Shown in pieces: positions 1-7,744 of a stretch of DNA of 64,000 nucleotides. Source of the stretch: Acidimicrobiia bacterium. GTDB taxonomy: Bacteria; Actinomycetota; Acidimicrobiia; Spongiisociales; UBA11373. The DNA lies in NCBI GenBank assembly GCA_040902765.1, contig JBBDWO010000019.1, forward strand, positions 33,369 to 97,368, in the 5' to 3' direction. The notes below the pieces were generated by a model. The model did not search any database, was not told where the DNA came from, and saw nothing but the letters and a program-made list of their open reading frames with translations. Made by a program: the position numbers and the translations under genes. Every line of letters starts with the position of its first letter. Position 1 is the first letter of the stretch.

Positions 1-409
1 AACCCTTAGAGGCGACGTAGCGGGCAAGGCCACCGTCGAGTTCGACCCACACGCGCCTCGCCTCGCCGTCGACGACCACCGACCGCACCGCGCCGACGCC
101 GTCGACATGACCCTGGACGATGTGGCCGTCCAGACGCCCCGACGCGGCGAGCGGGCGCTCGAGGTTGACCGCGGCACCCGCCTGAAGCGAGCCGAGACCG
201 GTGTGGCGCAGGGTCTCGGCCATCGCCTCCACCTGGAAGGACGGGGGCGAAACCGCCACCGCGGTGAGGCAAACCCCGGAGACGGCAATCGAGTCGCCGA
301 CCGAGAGGTCGCTGGCAGTGGCGCCACCCTCGATCCTGAGCCGGGTGAGCCCCTCTGCCGGATCGATGGCGACGACCCGGCCGACTTCGGTGACGATGCC
401 GGTGAACAT
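1..409 (-). CDS. ribE: Riboflavin synthase alpha chain, 3' part cut by window edge
   Basis: Riboflavin synthase dismutates two 6,7-dimethyl-8-ribityllumazines into riboflavin and a pyrimidinedione, the last step of riboflavin synthesis. Translation from the ATG at 407-409 gives MFTGIVTEVG, the hallmark N-terminus of the family. About 100 residues in comes the sequence GHIVQGHVDGVG, which marks the start of the second lumazine-binding barrel. Only about 136 of the usual 200 or so residues are inside the window, so the C-terminus is missing because of the window edge, not a mutation. The start overlaps the ribD stop as TGATG, so the two are translationally coupled and lie under the same FMN riboswitch. 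Identification is secure. Confidence 0.93.
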   Translation of the reverse strand, partial: MFTGIVTEVGRVVAIDPAEGLTRLRIEGGATASDLSVGDSIAVSGVCLTAVAVSPPSFQVEAMAETLRHTGLGSLQAGAAVNLERPLAASGRLDGHIVQGHVDGVGAVRSVVVDGEARRVWVELDGGLARYVASKG

Positions 410-1470
410 CAGGCGGCACCCACGAGGGCTTCGATACGAACGTCGGGACCGATCCGATCGACCGAGACGATCTCGATCCGGCGCAGGGCGTCCATCGACG
501 GGAATGTTCCGCCGACTGCCGGACGACCGACGCCACCGGCCACGGCCGCTCCGACGTACCAGACGATCCGGTCGACCAGCCCGCCGCGCAGCAGGGAGCC
601 GGCGATCGTCGGGCCCCCTTCCACCAACAGGTCGACGATCCCCCGGCCTCCCAGGTCGTCGAGGACTCCCCCCAGGTCGACGCCTCCCGGTCCGGGCAGC
701 TCGATGACCGTGGCCGTATCCGGAAGCTCGAGGGGTGTCTGTGCGTATACCAGGCACGGTCGGGTGAAGACACGCGCCGTCGGGTGCAGCGCGCGCTCAC
801 CGGCGACGATCACCGGGAGCGGGCGATCGCCGGGGGCGTCGGGCCCGCGGGCGGTGAGTCGCGGGTCGTCGAGGAGCACGGTCCCGGCACCGACCAATAC
901 GGCGTCGGCGGATGCCCTGAGGCCGTGCACGTCGGAGCGTGCCTCCTCGGAGGTGATCCACTGCGAGCCGCCGTCGGCAGCACCCGCCTGCCCGTCGAGC
1001 GTGGCCGCCATCTTCAGGGTCACCCGGGGACGGCCGGTCCGCCGGTGATGGAAGTACCCGGGGTCGAGCGCCTCGGCGTCGACGCCGTCCACGCCGACCA
1101 CCACCTCGATGCCCGCCGCCTCCAGGGCGGCGACGCCGCGCCCCGCCACGCGCCGGTCGAGGTCGAGGGCGCCGATCACCACCCGATCGAAACCGGCGGC
1201 GATCACCGCCTCGGTGCAGGGCGGGGTGCGCCCGTGATGGGAGCAGGGCTCGAGGGTGACGACGAGGGTCCCACCGGCCGACCGTTCGGCGGCCTCCGCC
1301 AGTGCCACGGCCTCGGCATGTGGTTCACCGGGTCCGACATGGGCCCCACGCCCGACGACCTCCCCCGATGGGGCGACCACGACGGCGCCGACGCGCGGGT
1401 TGGGATGCGGCCAATGGCGCGCGGCGAGGCCGATTGCCTCGACCATGAGCGTTCGATCGTCTGTCCTCAT
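409..1470 (-). CDS. ribD: Bifunctional riboflavin deaminase/reductase RibD
   Basis: RibD deaminates the GTP-derived pyrimidine and then reduces its ribosyl side chain with NADPH (steps 2 and 3 of riboflavin synthesis). The 353 residues are the normal length. The N-terminal deaminase domain shows HPNPRVGAVVV, the zinc/catalytic HAE in GEPHAEAVAL, and the PC...PPC zinc ligands in LEPCSHHGRTPPC. The reductase domain begins near residue 150 (GRPRVTLKMAATLDGQ). The gene is the first of a rib operon and is preceded by an FMN riboswitch, so FMN feedback control is expected. An internal Met at residue 9 is an alternative start; I kept the upstream ATG because it lies just after the riboswitch. Confidence 0.95.
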   Translation of the reverse strand: MRTDDRTLMVEAIGLAARHWPHPNPRVGAVVVAPSGEVVGRGAHVGPGEPHAEAVALAEAAERSAGGTLVVTLEPCSHHGRTPPCTEAVIAAGFDRVVIGALDLDRRVAGRGVAALEAAGIEVVVGVDGVDAEALDPGYFHHRRTGRPRVTLKMAATLDGQAGAADGGSQWITSEEARSDVHGLRASADAVLVGAGTVLLDDPRLTARGPDAPGDRPLPVIVAGERALHPTARVFTRPCLVYAQTPLELPDTATVIELPGPGGVDLGGVLDDLGGRGIVDLLVEGGPTIAGSLLRGGLVDRIVWYVGAAVAGGVGRPAVGGTFPSMDALRRIEIVSVDRIGPDVRIEALVGAA

Positions 1471-1521
1471 CGCATCCGCTCCTCGTGGGGCACACGAGCG
1501 CGCGGGCGCGCCAGACGTGCC

Positions 1522-1645
1522 CCTCTCCTCTCATCCGGACTATCACCGTCGGCTCCGGTATTCCACCGGATCGGCCCCCGACGCCGTCGTCGGGGGTTCG
1601 CGGGCTCTCACCGCCGGTAGGGACTTGCACCCTGCCCCGGAAAGG
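1522..1645 (-). promoter_or_regulatory. FMN riboswitch (RFN element) upstream of ribD
   Basis: Read on the minus strand, the region contains the conserved RFN blocks in order: GGGCAGGGTG, AAGTCCCTACCGGCGGTGA, GAGCCCGCGA, a variable GC-rich hairpin (CCCCCGACG...CGTCGGGGG), GGTGGAATACCGG, GCCGACGGTGATAGTCC and GGATGAGAG. These form the six-helix FMN aptamer that represses riboflavin genes when FMN is plentiful. The aptamer ends about 50 bases before the ribD ATG. Control could be by termination or by sequestering the ribosome site; I see no clear T-tract, so translational control is more likely. Exact ends are approximate. Confidence 0.95.
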
Positions 1646-1661
1646 GGGTTCTAAAGAGAAT

Positions 1662-1727
1662 GTTACCTGTTGCCCGTTGCCCGTTAGCCATGAGGACCCG
1701 GCAACTGGCAACTGGCAAGTGGCAACG
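1662..1727. repeat. Heptamer repeats, inverted arms (GTTGCCC / GCAACTG)
   Basis: At 1662-1689 the unit GTTGCCC is repeated about four times with variants. At 1700-1727 GCAACTG is repeated four times. The two arms are roughly reverse complements and could fold into an imperfect hairpin. The element lies between the stop of the response-regulator gene and the ribD riboswitch, at a transcription-unit boundary. Confidence 0.8.
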
Positions 1728-1737
1728 GCGACCTGGC

Positions 1738-2667
1738 CTAGCTCGTACGGCGGTCGATCCGGTAGGAGGAGCCGGGGTCGGACTTGGCGGCCTTGCACAT
1801 CTCGGAGGCGACCGCCGACATCTCCCACTCGTTGCTGAACGAGCGGCGCTCGTTGGTGGCGATTCCCAGCGAGAACGAAACGATCGGGAAGGCATGGCGC
1901 TCGCCGCGGCGGTCGAGGACCTCCACGTAGCCGCGCAGCGCGTCTGCCGGGTCGTAGAAGTCGAGGACGCCGTCGTCGAACCGTTCGATGACCTCCTTGC
2001 AGAACTGCTCGGCCACCGTCGGGTTCATGGCCATGACGAAGTCGTCGCCGCCGACGTGCCCGATGAACACCGTGGGATCTCCGGTGGTCCGCGCCGCCTC
2101 CACGAGGACCTCGGCGATGAACCGGATCACCTTGTCGCCGCGCATGAACCCGTAGTGATCGTTGAACGCCTTGAAGTTGTCGAAGTCTCCGTGAACCACC
2201 GCCAGCGGCCCCCCGGCGGCCACCCGCCGCTGGAGCTCGTCGGCGATGCGGAAATTCCCCGGCAGGCCGGTGAGGGGCGACAGGTCGCGCATGGAACGCA
2301 CCCTCCGCAGCACCGACCCGACGCGGGCGACGAGCTCCTCCAGATCGAAGGGCTTGCTCAGGTAGTCGTCGGCGCCCCCGTCGAGGCCACGAACCAGGTC
2401 GGCGACCGTCGACTCGGTGGTGAGCAGCACGATCGACACATTCGTGGTGCCCGGCGTCGACCGGATCTCCTGCATGAGCGTGTGGCCGTCGACGTCGGCC
2501 AGGGTGAGATCCAACAGCAGCAGGTCCGGCGTGGCATCGGCCAGGAAGGCGCGCGCGGCAGCACCGTCCCCGACGATGTTCACCGTGTGGCCGGCCTCGG
2601 TGAGGCCGGCGGCGACGTAGTCGGCGAGGTCCTTGTCGTCGTCGATGACCAGGATGCTGGCGCTCAT
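1738..2667 (-). CDS. Response regulator with GGDEF-like output domain
   Basis: The 309-residue protein has a CheY-like receiver domain (about 1-120) with acidic pocket DDD at 10-12, phospho-acceptor D53 in LLLLDL, and K105 in SKPFD. A short linker leads to a GGDEF-family domain that starts at SPLTGLPGNF (about 130). The nucleotide-site signature reads GGDDF (206-210) instead of GG(D/E)EF. The upstream substrate loop is well kept (DFDNFKAFND), but the usual YGH reads YGF, and I see no RxxD inhibitory site before GGDDF. It may therefore be an active, weak or receptor-only cyclic-di-GMP protein. The start overlaps the rpe stop (ATGA), so it is co-translated with rpe. No sensor kinase is adjacent. 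PilT and PilB in this window carry N-terminal domains of a type that can bind cyclic-di-GMP. Confidence 0.85.
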   Translation of the reverse strand: MSASILVIDDDKDLADYVAAGLTEAGHTVNIVGDGAAARAFLADATPDLLLLDLTLADVDGHTLMQEIRSTPGTTNVSIVLLTTESTVADLVRGLDGGADDYLSKPFDLEELVARVGSVLRRVRSMRDLSPLTGLPGNFRIADELQRRVAAGGPLAVVHGDFDNFKAFNDHYGFMRGDKVIRFIAEVLVEAARTTGDPTVFIGHVGGDDFVMAMNPTVAEQFCKEVIERFDDGVLDFYDPADALRGYVEVLDRRGERHAFPIVSFSLGIATNERRSFSNEWEMSAVASEMCKAAKSDPGSSYRIDRRTS

Positions 2668-3326
2668 TCCTCTGCTTCCGCTGCGGCGCGCAGCCGGGCG
2701 ATCGCGTCCACCGGGTCGGGCGATCCGAAGATCGCCGTGCCCGCGACGAACACGTCGGCGCCGGCGCGGCGCGCCATACCGATCGTCTCGGGGGTGATGC
2801 CCCCGTCTACTTCGATATCGGTCGCCAAACCGCTCGAGTCAATGAACTTTCTCGCTGCCTCCACCTTGGGCAGCACGTCGGGGATGAACGACTGGCCGCC
2901 GAACCCGGGGACCACCGACATCACCAGGAGCACATCGCACAGCTCCACGAAGGGTTCCACCGCCTCGAAGGGCGTGGCCGGGTTGAGCACCAGCCCGAAG
3001 CGGAGGCCGAGGTCCCGCGCCCTCGCCGCAGGCACCGACGGGTCGGGATGCACCTCGATGTGAACCGAGACCGTGGTCGCACCGGCATCCGCCAGCGAGC
3101 CGAACAGCGACACCGGATTGGTGACCATCAGGTGGCAGTTGAACGGCAGGTCGGTGACGGTCCGCAAGGACTCGATCACCGGCATCCCGAACGACAGGTT
3201 GGGCACGAAGTGGCCGTCCATGACGTCCAGGTGGAATCCCTCCACGTGCGGCTCCACCAACGACACCTGTTCGCCGAGGCGTGTGAAGTCGGCGTTCAGG
3301 ATCGAGGGAGAGATGGAGAGAGCCAC
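2664..3326 (-). CDS. rpe: Ribulose-phosphate 3-epimerase
   Basis: Interconverts D-ribulose 5-phosphate and D-xylulose 5-phosphate in the pentose phosphate pathway. The 220 residues fold as a TIM barrel and show the expected signatures: SPSILNADF at the N-terminus, HLDVMDGHFVPN (metal-binding HxD and catalytic Asp), VVPGFGGQSF and EVDGGI with the second catalytic Asp. The length is normal. The gene is coupled by an ATGA overlap to the downstream response regulator. About 230 bases of repeat-rich DNA separate it from ppk2, so this pair probably has its own promoter. Confidence 0.96.
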   Translation of the reverse strand: MALSISPSILNADFTRLGEQVSLVEPHVEGFHLDVMDGHFVPNLSFGMPVIESLRTVTDLPFNCHLMVTNPVSLFGSLADAGATTVSVHIEVHPDPSVPAARARDLGLRFGLVLNPATPFEAVEPFVELCDVLLVMSVVPGFGGQSFIPDVLPKVEAARKFIDSSGLATDIEVDGGITPETIGMARRAGADVFVAGTAIFGSPDPVDAIARLRAAAEAEE

Positions 3327-3347
3327 GCGCCAGAGGTTACCGCCAGA

Positions 3348-3556
3348 GTGGTCAGTGGTCAGTGGTCAGTGGCCAGGACGCTTAACGCTCAACGCTTAAC
3401 GCAAGAGGGTGTTAGTTCTGGCGTTGAGCGTTACGCGTTGAGCGTCATTCCGAGAGACGCGGAACGCTCAACGCTCAACGCAAGATCTCCACTTCTCCGG
3501 CGTTGAGCGTTAAGCGTTGAGCGTTCTTCCCAGGGACGCGTGAGGCTCAACGCTCG
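3348..3556. repeat. Large heptamer-repeat cluster (GTGGTCA, AACGCTC families)
   Basis: Four copies of GTGGTCA run from 3348 to 3375, the last with one change. Then come four blocks of the AACGCTC family in alternating orientation: forward at 3378-3402, reverse (GCGTTGA) at 3421-3444, forward at 3463-3481 and reverse at 3500-3524, plus a partial forward copy at 3544-3556. Each forward/reverse pair can fold into a stem-loop. The cluster fills almost the whole gap between rpe and ppk2. Confidence 0.9.
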
Positions 3557-3559
3557 CGG

Positions 3560-4363
3560 TCACTCAATAACCACCTGACTGAGGTCCTCGTCCGACTCCG
3601 GATACTCCATTCCCAGACCTTCGAGCGTGTCGACGAGGGTCTGGGCCACCACCACGTTGCGATACCACTTGCGATCGGCCGGGACCACGTACCAGGGCGC
3701 CCATCCGGTCGAGGTGCGCTCCAACACCGCCTCGAAGGCGGCGGTGTAGTCATCCCATCGGGCCCGCTCCGCCAGGTCGCCGGTGTCGAACTTCCAGTGC
3801 TTGTCGGGGTCATCGAGTCGGGCCTGGAGGCGCTCCTTCTGCTCATCCTTGGAGATGTGCAGATAGAACTTGACGATGGTGGTGCCCTCATCGGCGAGCA
3901 GGCGCTCGAAGGCGTTGATGTGGTCGTAGCGCCTGGCCCACACCTCCTCCGGGACCAGCCCGTGGACCCGCACCACCAGGACGTCCTCGTAGTGGCTCCG
4001 GTTGAACACGACGATCTCACCATTGCCCGGCACCTCCGAGTGGACGCGCCACAGGTAGTCGTGGGCCAGTTCGATCGGCGTCGGTCGCTTGAACGAGGCG
4101 ACCTTCACCCCCTGCGGATTGACCGGTGAGAACACCGCGCGGATGGTGCCGTCCTTGCCGCCGGTGTCGAGAGCCTGGAGCACGACGAGGAGACGGTGGC
4201 GGCCCTGGGCGAAGAGCAGCGTCTGAAGCTCCGCCAGACGAGCGGTCAGGTCGGCGAGCGCCCGTCGAGCCTCCTTCTCGCCGCCGTCGAACCCGGGGGT
4301 GCCCCGGGTATCTATCGACGAGAGGTCGACCGGGGCGCCCGGTGTCATGCGGTGGACGTCCAT
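3560..4363 (-). CDS. ppk2: Polyphosphate kinase 2 family protein
   Basis: PPK2 enzymes transfer phosphate between polyphosphate and nucleotides (NDP to NTP, or AMP to ADP depending on class). The 267-residue protein has the Walker A loop LDTGGKDGTIR (about residue 66), the lid and substrate region following SFKRPTP, and the Walker B region FNRSHYEDVLVVRVHG. This is the full length of a one-domain PPK2. The class, and so the preferred nucleotide, cannot be fixed from the motifs. The gene stands alone between fmt (31 bases away) and the heptamer cluster; leftward transcription would come from its own promoter or through fmt. Confidence 0.92.
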   Translation of the reverse strand: MDVHRMTPGAPVDLSSIDTRGTPGFDGGEKEARRALADLTARLAELQTLLFAQGRHRLLVVLQALDTGGKDGTIRAVFSPVNPQGVKVASFKRPTPIELAHDYLWRVHSEVPGNGEIVVFNRSHYEDVLVVRVHGLVPEEVWARRYDHINAFERLLADEGTTIVKFYLHISKDEQKERLQARLDDPDKHWKFDTGDLAERARWDDYTAAFEAVLERTSTGWAPWYVVPADRKWYRNVVVAQTLVDTLEGLGMEYPESDEDLSQVVIE

Positions 4364-4394
4364 GCGCCGAGGCTAGCCCTGCCCGGGCCCGGCC

Positions 4395-5315
4395 TCACGG
4401 ACGCTCGAACCGCGCCGTGGCCCCGCGACGCCCATTCATCCAGGCCACCGCATCCATGGGCGCCTTGCCTTCTGGCTGGACCGTGATTAGGCGCAGGGCG
4501 CCCCCGACGGCCCCGAGCACCGCGTCGCCGTCCCTGAGTTCGACTGTCCCGGGGGCCGGAGGATCGGCGTCCATGGGTGAAGCGCTGAGCACCTTGAGCC
4601 GGGCGCCGTCGACCATCCCCCACGCCCCCGGCCGGGGGTGGAAGGCCCGGATCGCCCGGTCGATCGCGACATGGCCGTGGCGAGCGGGGTCGAGAAAGGC
4701 CTCCTCGACGCTCACCTTCGCCGCCGCGGTGGCCAGGGCGTCTTCCTGTGGCCTGGCGCTGAGGTCTCCGGCCACGAAGGCGGTGAGGTGATCGGCTACC
4801 AGGGAGGCGCCGGAGCCCGCCAGCCGGGCGGTGAGCGTCCCGGTGGTGTCGGTTGGTCGGATCGGCATGACCGACGTCGCCAGCATCGGCCCGGTGTCGA
4901 GCCCTTCGTCCATCACCATGAGGGTGACGCCGGTTTCGGTGTCGCCGGCGAGCAACGCACGGGTGACCGGACTGGCACCGCGCCACCGGGGCAGCAGCGA
5001 GAAGTGGACGTTGACGAACCCCGCCACGGGCATCGCCAGGATCCGTCCGGAAACGATGCGCCCGTATGCGGCAACGACGGCGACATCGGACTCGGACTCG
5101 GCGACGGCCTCGCCGAGCTCCGCTCGGTTCGTCGGTGTCCGGACCGGGATGTCCCAGGCCGTGGCCGCTTCCTCGACGGGGGACGAGTCCACCCGCAGCC
5201 CGCGGCCCCGGGGCCGAGCGGGTTGCGAGATCGCCATGACGACCTCGCTGATGCCTAGGAGCGCGGCGAGCGTCGGCACGGCCTCCTCAGGCGTGCCGAC
5301 GAAGACAGTGCGCAT
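4395..5315 (-). CDS. fmt: Methionyl-tRNA formyltransferase
   Basis: Formylates initiator Met-tRNA using 10-formyl-tetrahydrofolate. From the ATG at 5313-5315 the protein has 306 residues, the normal size: MRTVFVGTPEEAVPTLAAL at the start, the catalytic signature HFSLLPRWRGASP (about 107-119), and DEGLDTGPM, followed by the C-terminal OB-fold tRNA-binding domain. The frame stays open upstream to 5534, but that part only mirrors def in another frame. The stop of def overlaps this start as TGATG, fixing the start and coupling the two genes. Deformylase and formyltransferase being co-expressed is the usual bacterial arrangement. Confidence 0.96.
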   Translation of the reverse strand: MRTVFVGTPEEAVPTLAALLGISEVVMAISQPARPRGRGLRVDSSPVEEAATAWDIPVRTPTNRAELGEAVAESESDVAVVAAYGRIVSGRILAMPVAGFVNVHFSLLPRWRGASPVTRALLAGDTETGVTLMVMDEGLDTGPMLATSVMPIRPTDTTGTLTARLAGSGASLVADHLTAFVAGDLSARPQEDALATAAAKVSVEEAFLDPARHGHVAIDRAIRAFHPRPGAWGMVDGARLKVLSASPMDADPPAPGTVELRDGDAVLGAVGGALRLITVQPEGKAPMDAVAWMNGRRGATARFERP

Positions 5316-5815
5316 CAGGTGCTCCTGTCGACTGCGGCATCTTCTCGGAGCTCGCGCAGCGCCTGCTTGCGTTCCCGTCGCCCCAGGTGTTCCAGCAGCA
5401 CGATCCCGTCGATGTGGTCCAGCTCGTGCTGGAGGACGCGCCCGATCAGCTCGTCGCCCTCGTAGACGACCTCGTCGCCGTGGATGTCCAGACCGCGCGC
5501 CCGGGCGAAGGCGGGGCGCGTGATCGGCCACCACCTGCCGGGCACCGAGAGGCAGCCCTCCTCGAACTCGTGCTTCCCCGACGTGGACTCAATCACCGGG
5601 TTGACCAGGTGCCGGGGTCCTTCACCGGCATCGAACACGACGACCCGCAGCAACACCCCCATCTGCGGAGCGGCCAGACCGACACCGGGCGCGGCGTACA
5701 TCGTCTCCACCATGTCGTCGACGAGCCGGGCGAGGTCGTCGTCGAAGCGCTCGACCGGCGCCGCCTTCATGCGCAGCACCGGGTCCGGGAAGACACGAAT
5801 GGGAAAGACGGCCAC
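5315..5815 (-). CDS. def: Peptide deformylase
   Basis: Removes the N-formyl group from nascent proteins with a metal ion. All three motifs are present: GVGLAAPQMG, EEGCLSVPG (metal Cys) and QHELDHIDG (two metal His and catalytic Glu). I place the start at GTG 5813-5815 (VAVFPIRVFPDPVLR), which matches how actinobacterial deformylases begin and gives 166 residues. The frame continues to 5863, but that extension crosses a perfect hairpin and is unlikely to be translated. The stop overlaps the fmt start. The gap to priA contains heptamer repeats and the hairpin, suggesting a separate promoter for def-fmt. Confidence 0.94.
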   Translation of the reverse strand: MAVFPIRVFPDPVLRMKAAPVERFDDDLARLVDDMVETMYAAPGVGLAAPQMGVLLRVVVFDAGEGPRHLVNPVIESTSGKHEFEEGCLSVPGRWWPITRPAFARARGLDIHGDEVVYEGDELIGRVLQHELDHIDGIVLLEHLGRRERKQALRELREDAAVDRST

Positions 5816-5840
5816 GGCCCGGGAGGCTACCGCACGAATC

Positions 5841-5864
5841 GGTGACCGCCTCAAGGCGGTCACC
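5841..5864. terminator. Perfect 10-bp hairpin between priA and def
   Basis: GGTGACCGCC, a TCAA loop, and GGCGGTCACC form a perfect stem. It lies after the priA stop and repeats, about 26 bases before the def start. There is no T-tract, so it could be a factor-assisted terminator or a 5' leader structure of def. Confidence 0.5.
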
Positions 5865-5872
5865 GAAGCCGC

Positions 5873-5973
5873 CAGCTACCAGCTACCAGCACAGAAGCCC
5901 TGAGACCGGGCCCTCGTCTGGCTGGTAGCCGGTAGCCGGCAGCCGGTAGCTGGCAGCTGGTAGCTGGTAGCGG
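5873..5973. repeat. Heptamer repeats CTACCAG / GGTAGCTGG, inverted arms
   Basis: The left arm at 5873-5890 carries about 2.5 copies of CAGCTAC. The right arm at 5920-5973 carries seven to eight units of the complementary GTAGCCG, GTAGCTG or GCAGCTG variants. The arms are complementary and about 30 bases apart. The element fills the priA-def gap. Confidence 0.85.
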
Positions 5974-5989
5974 CGCCCGTAGCGCGCCG

Positions 5990-7744
5990 TCACAGGTCGA
6001 TCGGGTCGGCATCCAGGCGAATCCGCACCCCGGCCTCGCGCCACTCACCGACCAGTGGCCGGACCACCACCTTGGCTGCCCCCAAGTCCGGACCCTGGAC
6101 ATACCAACGGGCGGTGTCGTCGACGACGGTGGGACCGTGGACCACCGCCCGCCCCCCGATCACCTCGCCCAGCTGGCTCCGACGCTCCGCGGGCAGCCCC
6201 GAGGCCTCGACGACCATGACTTCCCCACCGGGCGGGAATCCGAGCGCGGCACGCCGGCGGCCTTCGTCGCCGAGGAACTCGATCGCATCACCGCGCCGCA
6301 GCGCCTTGATCGCCGGATGGTCCGGTTGCAGCGTCTGCACCACGGCGCGGCGGCCGCCACCGCTCCCGGCCGACAGCACCGCCCGGGCGATGGTGCGCAG
6401 ACCGTCCTCGGCGGCGCGGTAGTTGGGTGCCATGACGAAACCGTCGGCATCGGGCACCACGGCGAGGTCCACCGTCAGCCCGACCAGGTCGCGCTCGGTC
6501 CCGACGGTCACCGCACGACCGTCCCCGCGATCTCCGACCCGCTGTTCCCCCACCAGTCGGCCAACCTCGGCCACCAGGCGGGGGATGCCGCCGGAGAGCG
6601 GTTCGAACCGTTCGCCGCCACACCCGGCGCAGGCACCGTTCACCGCACCGCAGCGCTCGCAGGTGGCTCCGGTGCCCGGAGCCGCCTCACACTGACCGCA
6701 GCGCCGCAGGAGGCGGCATCGGGCACACCGCTGGGCGCCGCCACGCCGATGGGTGAGGACGAACACCCGCCTGCCGTCTGCGACCGCCGCTCGGATGGCG
6801 GCAGCGGTGGCACGAGCGAACGTGCCATCACCCGCCTCGGCAGCACCTCGATCCACCACCTCGACGAGACCCCATGCCCGCCCGGCGCGCACCACGGTTC
6901 CGGCGGCCGCCAGGGACTCGGGGGTCGGCACCGCGCCGGTGACGATGGCGGCGAAGCCCTCGGTGCGGGAACGCCTGAGCAGCAGGTCACGAGCGTGGAC
7001 CGTCGGCATCGCCTTCTCCTTTAGGCCCCGCCGTCCGTCGTCCAGGACGATGGCAGCTCCCAGCGACGGGGGTAGCCACCAGGCGACGTCTCGGGTTCCG
7101 ATGATGAGCCGCCCCGGAACCGTCGCCGCCTCCACCCAGCTGCGGGTGAGCACCGCTGCGCTCAAATGGGACGAACCGACGACGATCGGCAGTCCGCGGT
7201 CACCCAGGTCGTCGATGAGCGCCTCGGCCTCGGGCCACGTGGGCGCCACCACGACCACTGAATGGCCATCACCGAGGAGCGGCGCCGCCGTCTCGCGCAC
7301 CAGGGGACCCCACGGAGCGGGGGCGGCGTGGACACTCACCGACCCGGTGGGCTCGGATCGAAGGGCTGCGTTCGGCGCCGGCCGGCGACGGCCCTTAGGG
7401 AGGTTGGGTGGGGTGGCTTTCGCCAGGACGGTCGCCAGCGGGGCCACGTAGTGCTGTGCCGTCCACCTCAGGGTGTCGAGCAGGGCGGCATCGAACACCG
7501 CCACCTCACCCGACCTCCCAATGAGCGAACGGATACGGCGTGCCTCCGGGGGTTCGGCGGGGCCGACCACCCACCCGCGCACCCGTCGTCCCCCGAGCGG
7601 TATCCGAACGATGTCGCCGACACCCACGGAGAGCCCGTCGGGAACGGCATAGGCGAAACCGTCGTCGACGGCGAACGACGGGACGTCGGGGACGACGCGG
7701 ACGATCGCCGTCAGATCTGGCGTGCCTCGATGATCCGGTCCCAC
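5990..7744 (-). CDS. priA: PriA-like primosomal protein with degenerate helicase motifs
   Basis: PriA normally restarts stalled replication forks as a 3'-to-5' helicase. Here the N-terminal DNA-binding domain is recognisable (FAYAVPDGLSVGVGDIVRIPLGGR), and so is the zinc-binding cysteine cluster (CARCRLLRRCGQC ... CERCG ... CAGCG). The Walker A position has no GKT sequence (VVVVAPTWPEAEAL), and the DExH position reads VLDDGRRGLKE. As I recall, actinobacterial PriA proteins are often similarly ATPase-dead, so this one probably acts as a scaffold. The start is uncertain: GTG at 7742-7744 overlaps coaBC by 34 bases; CTG at 7712-7714 would make a CTGA overlap with the coaBC stop and has a GAGG 10 bases upstream. 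The frame continues further upstream only as a shadow of coaBC. Confidence 0.85.
   Translation of the reverse strand: MGPDHRGTPDLTAIVRVVPDVPSFAVDDGFAYAVPDGLSVGVGDIVRIPLGGRRVRGWVVGPAEPPEARRIRSLIGRSGEVAVFDAALLDTLRWTAQHYVAPLATVLAKATPPNLPKGRRRPAPNAALRSEPTGSVSVHAAPAPWGPLVRETAAPLLGDGHSVVVVAPTWPEAEALIDDLGDRGLPIVVGSSHLSAAVLTRSWVEAATVPGRLIIGTRDVAWWLPPSLGAAIVLDDGRRGLKEKAMPTVHARDLLLRRSRTEGFAAIVTGAVPTPESLAAAGTVVRAGRAWGLVEVVDRGAAEAGDGTFARATAAAIRAAVADGRRVFVLTHRRGGAQRCARCRLLRRCGQCEAAPGTGATCERCGAVNGACAGCGGERFEPLSGGIPRLVAEVGRLVGEQRVGDRGDGRAVTVGTERDLVGLTVDLAVVPDADGFVMAPNYRAAEDGLRTIARAVLSAGSGGGRRAVVQTLQPDHPAIKALRRGDAIEFLGDEGRRRAALGFPPGGEVMVVEASGLPAERRSQLGEVIGGRAVVHGPTVVDDTARWYVQGPDLGAAKVVVRPLVGEWREAGVRIRLDADPIDL

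Noticed and set aside
107..1620. Long plus-strand open frames opposite ribE/ribD
   Set aside because: They are GC-rich antisense shadows: Arg/Pro/Gly-rich, no family match, while the minus strand carries clear RibE and RibD motifs.
4395..5534. Longer fmt start at 5534
   Set aside because: The extra residues are a shadow of def; MRTVFVGTPE is the family N-terminus and overlaps the def stop.
6595..6625. tRNA T-loop-like GGTTCGAACC
   Set aside because: It is inside the priA coding sequence near the zinc-finger codons and has no acceptor stem or anticodon arm.
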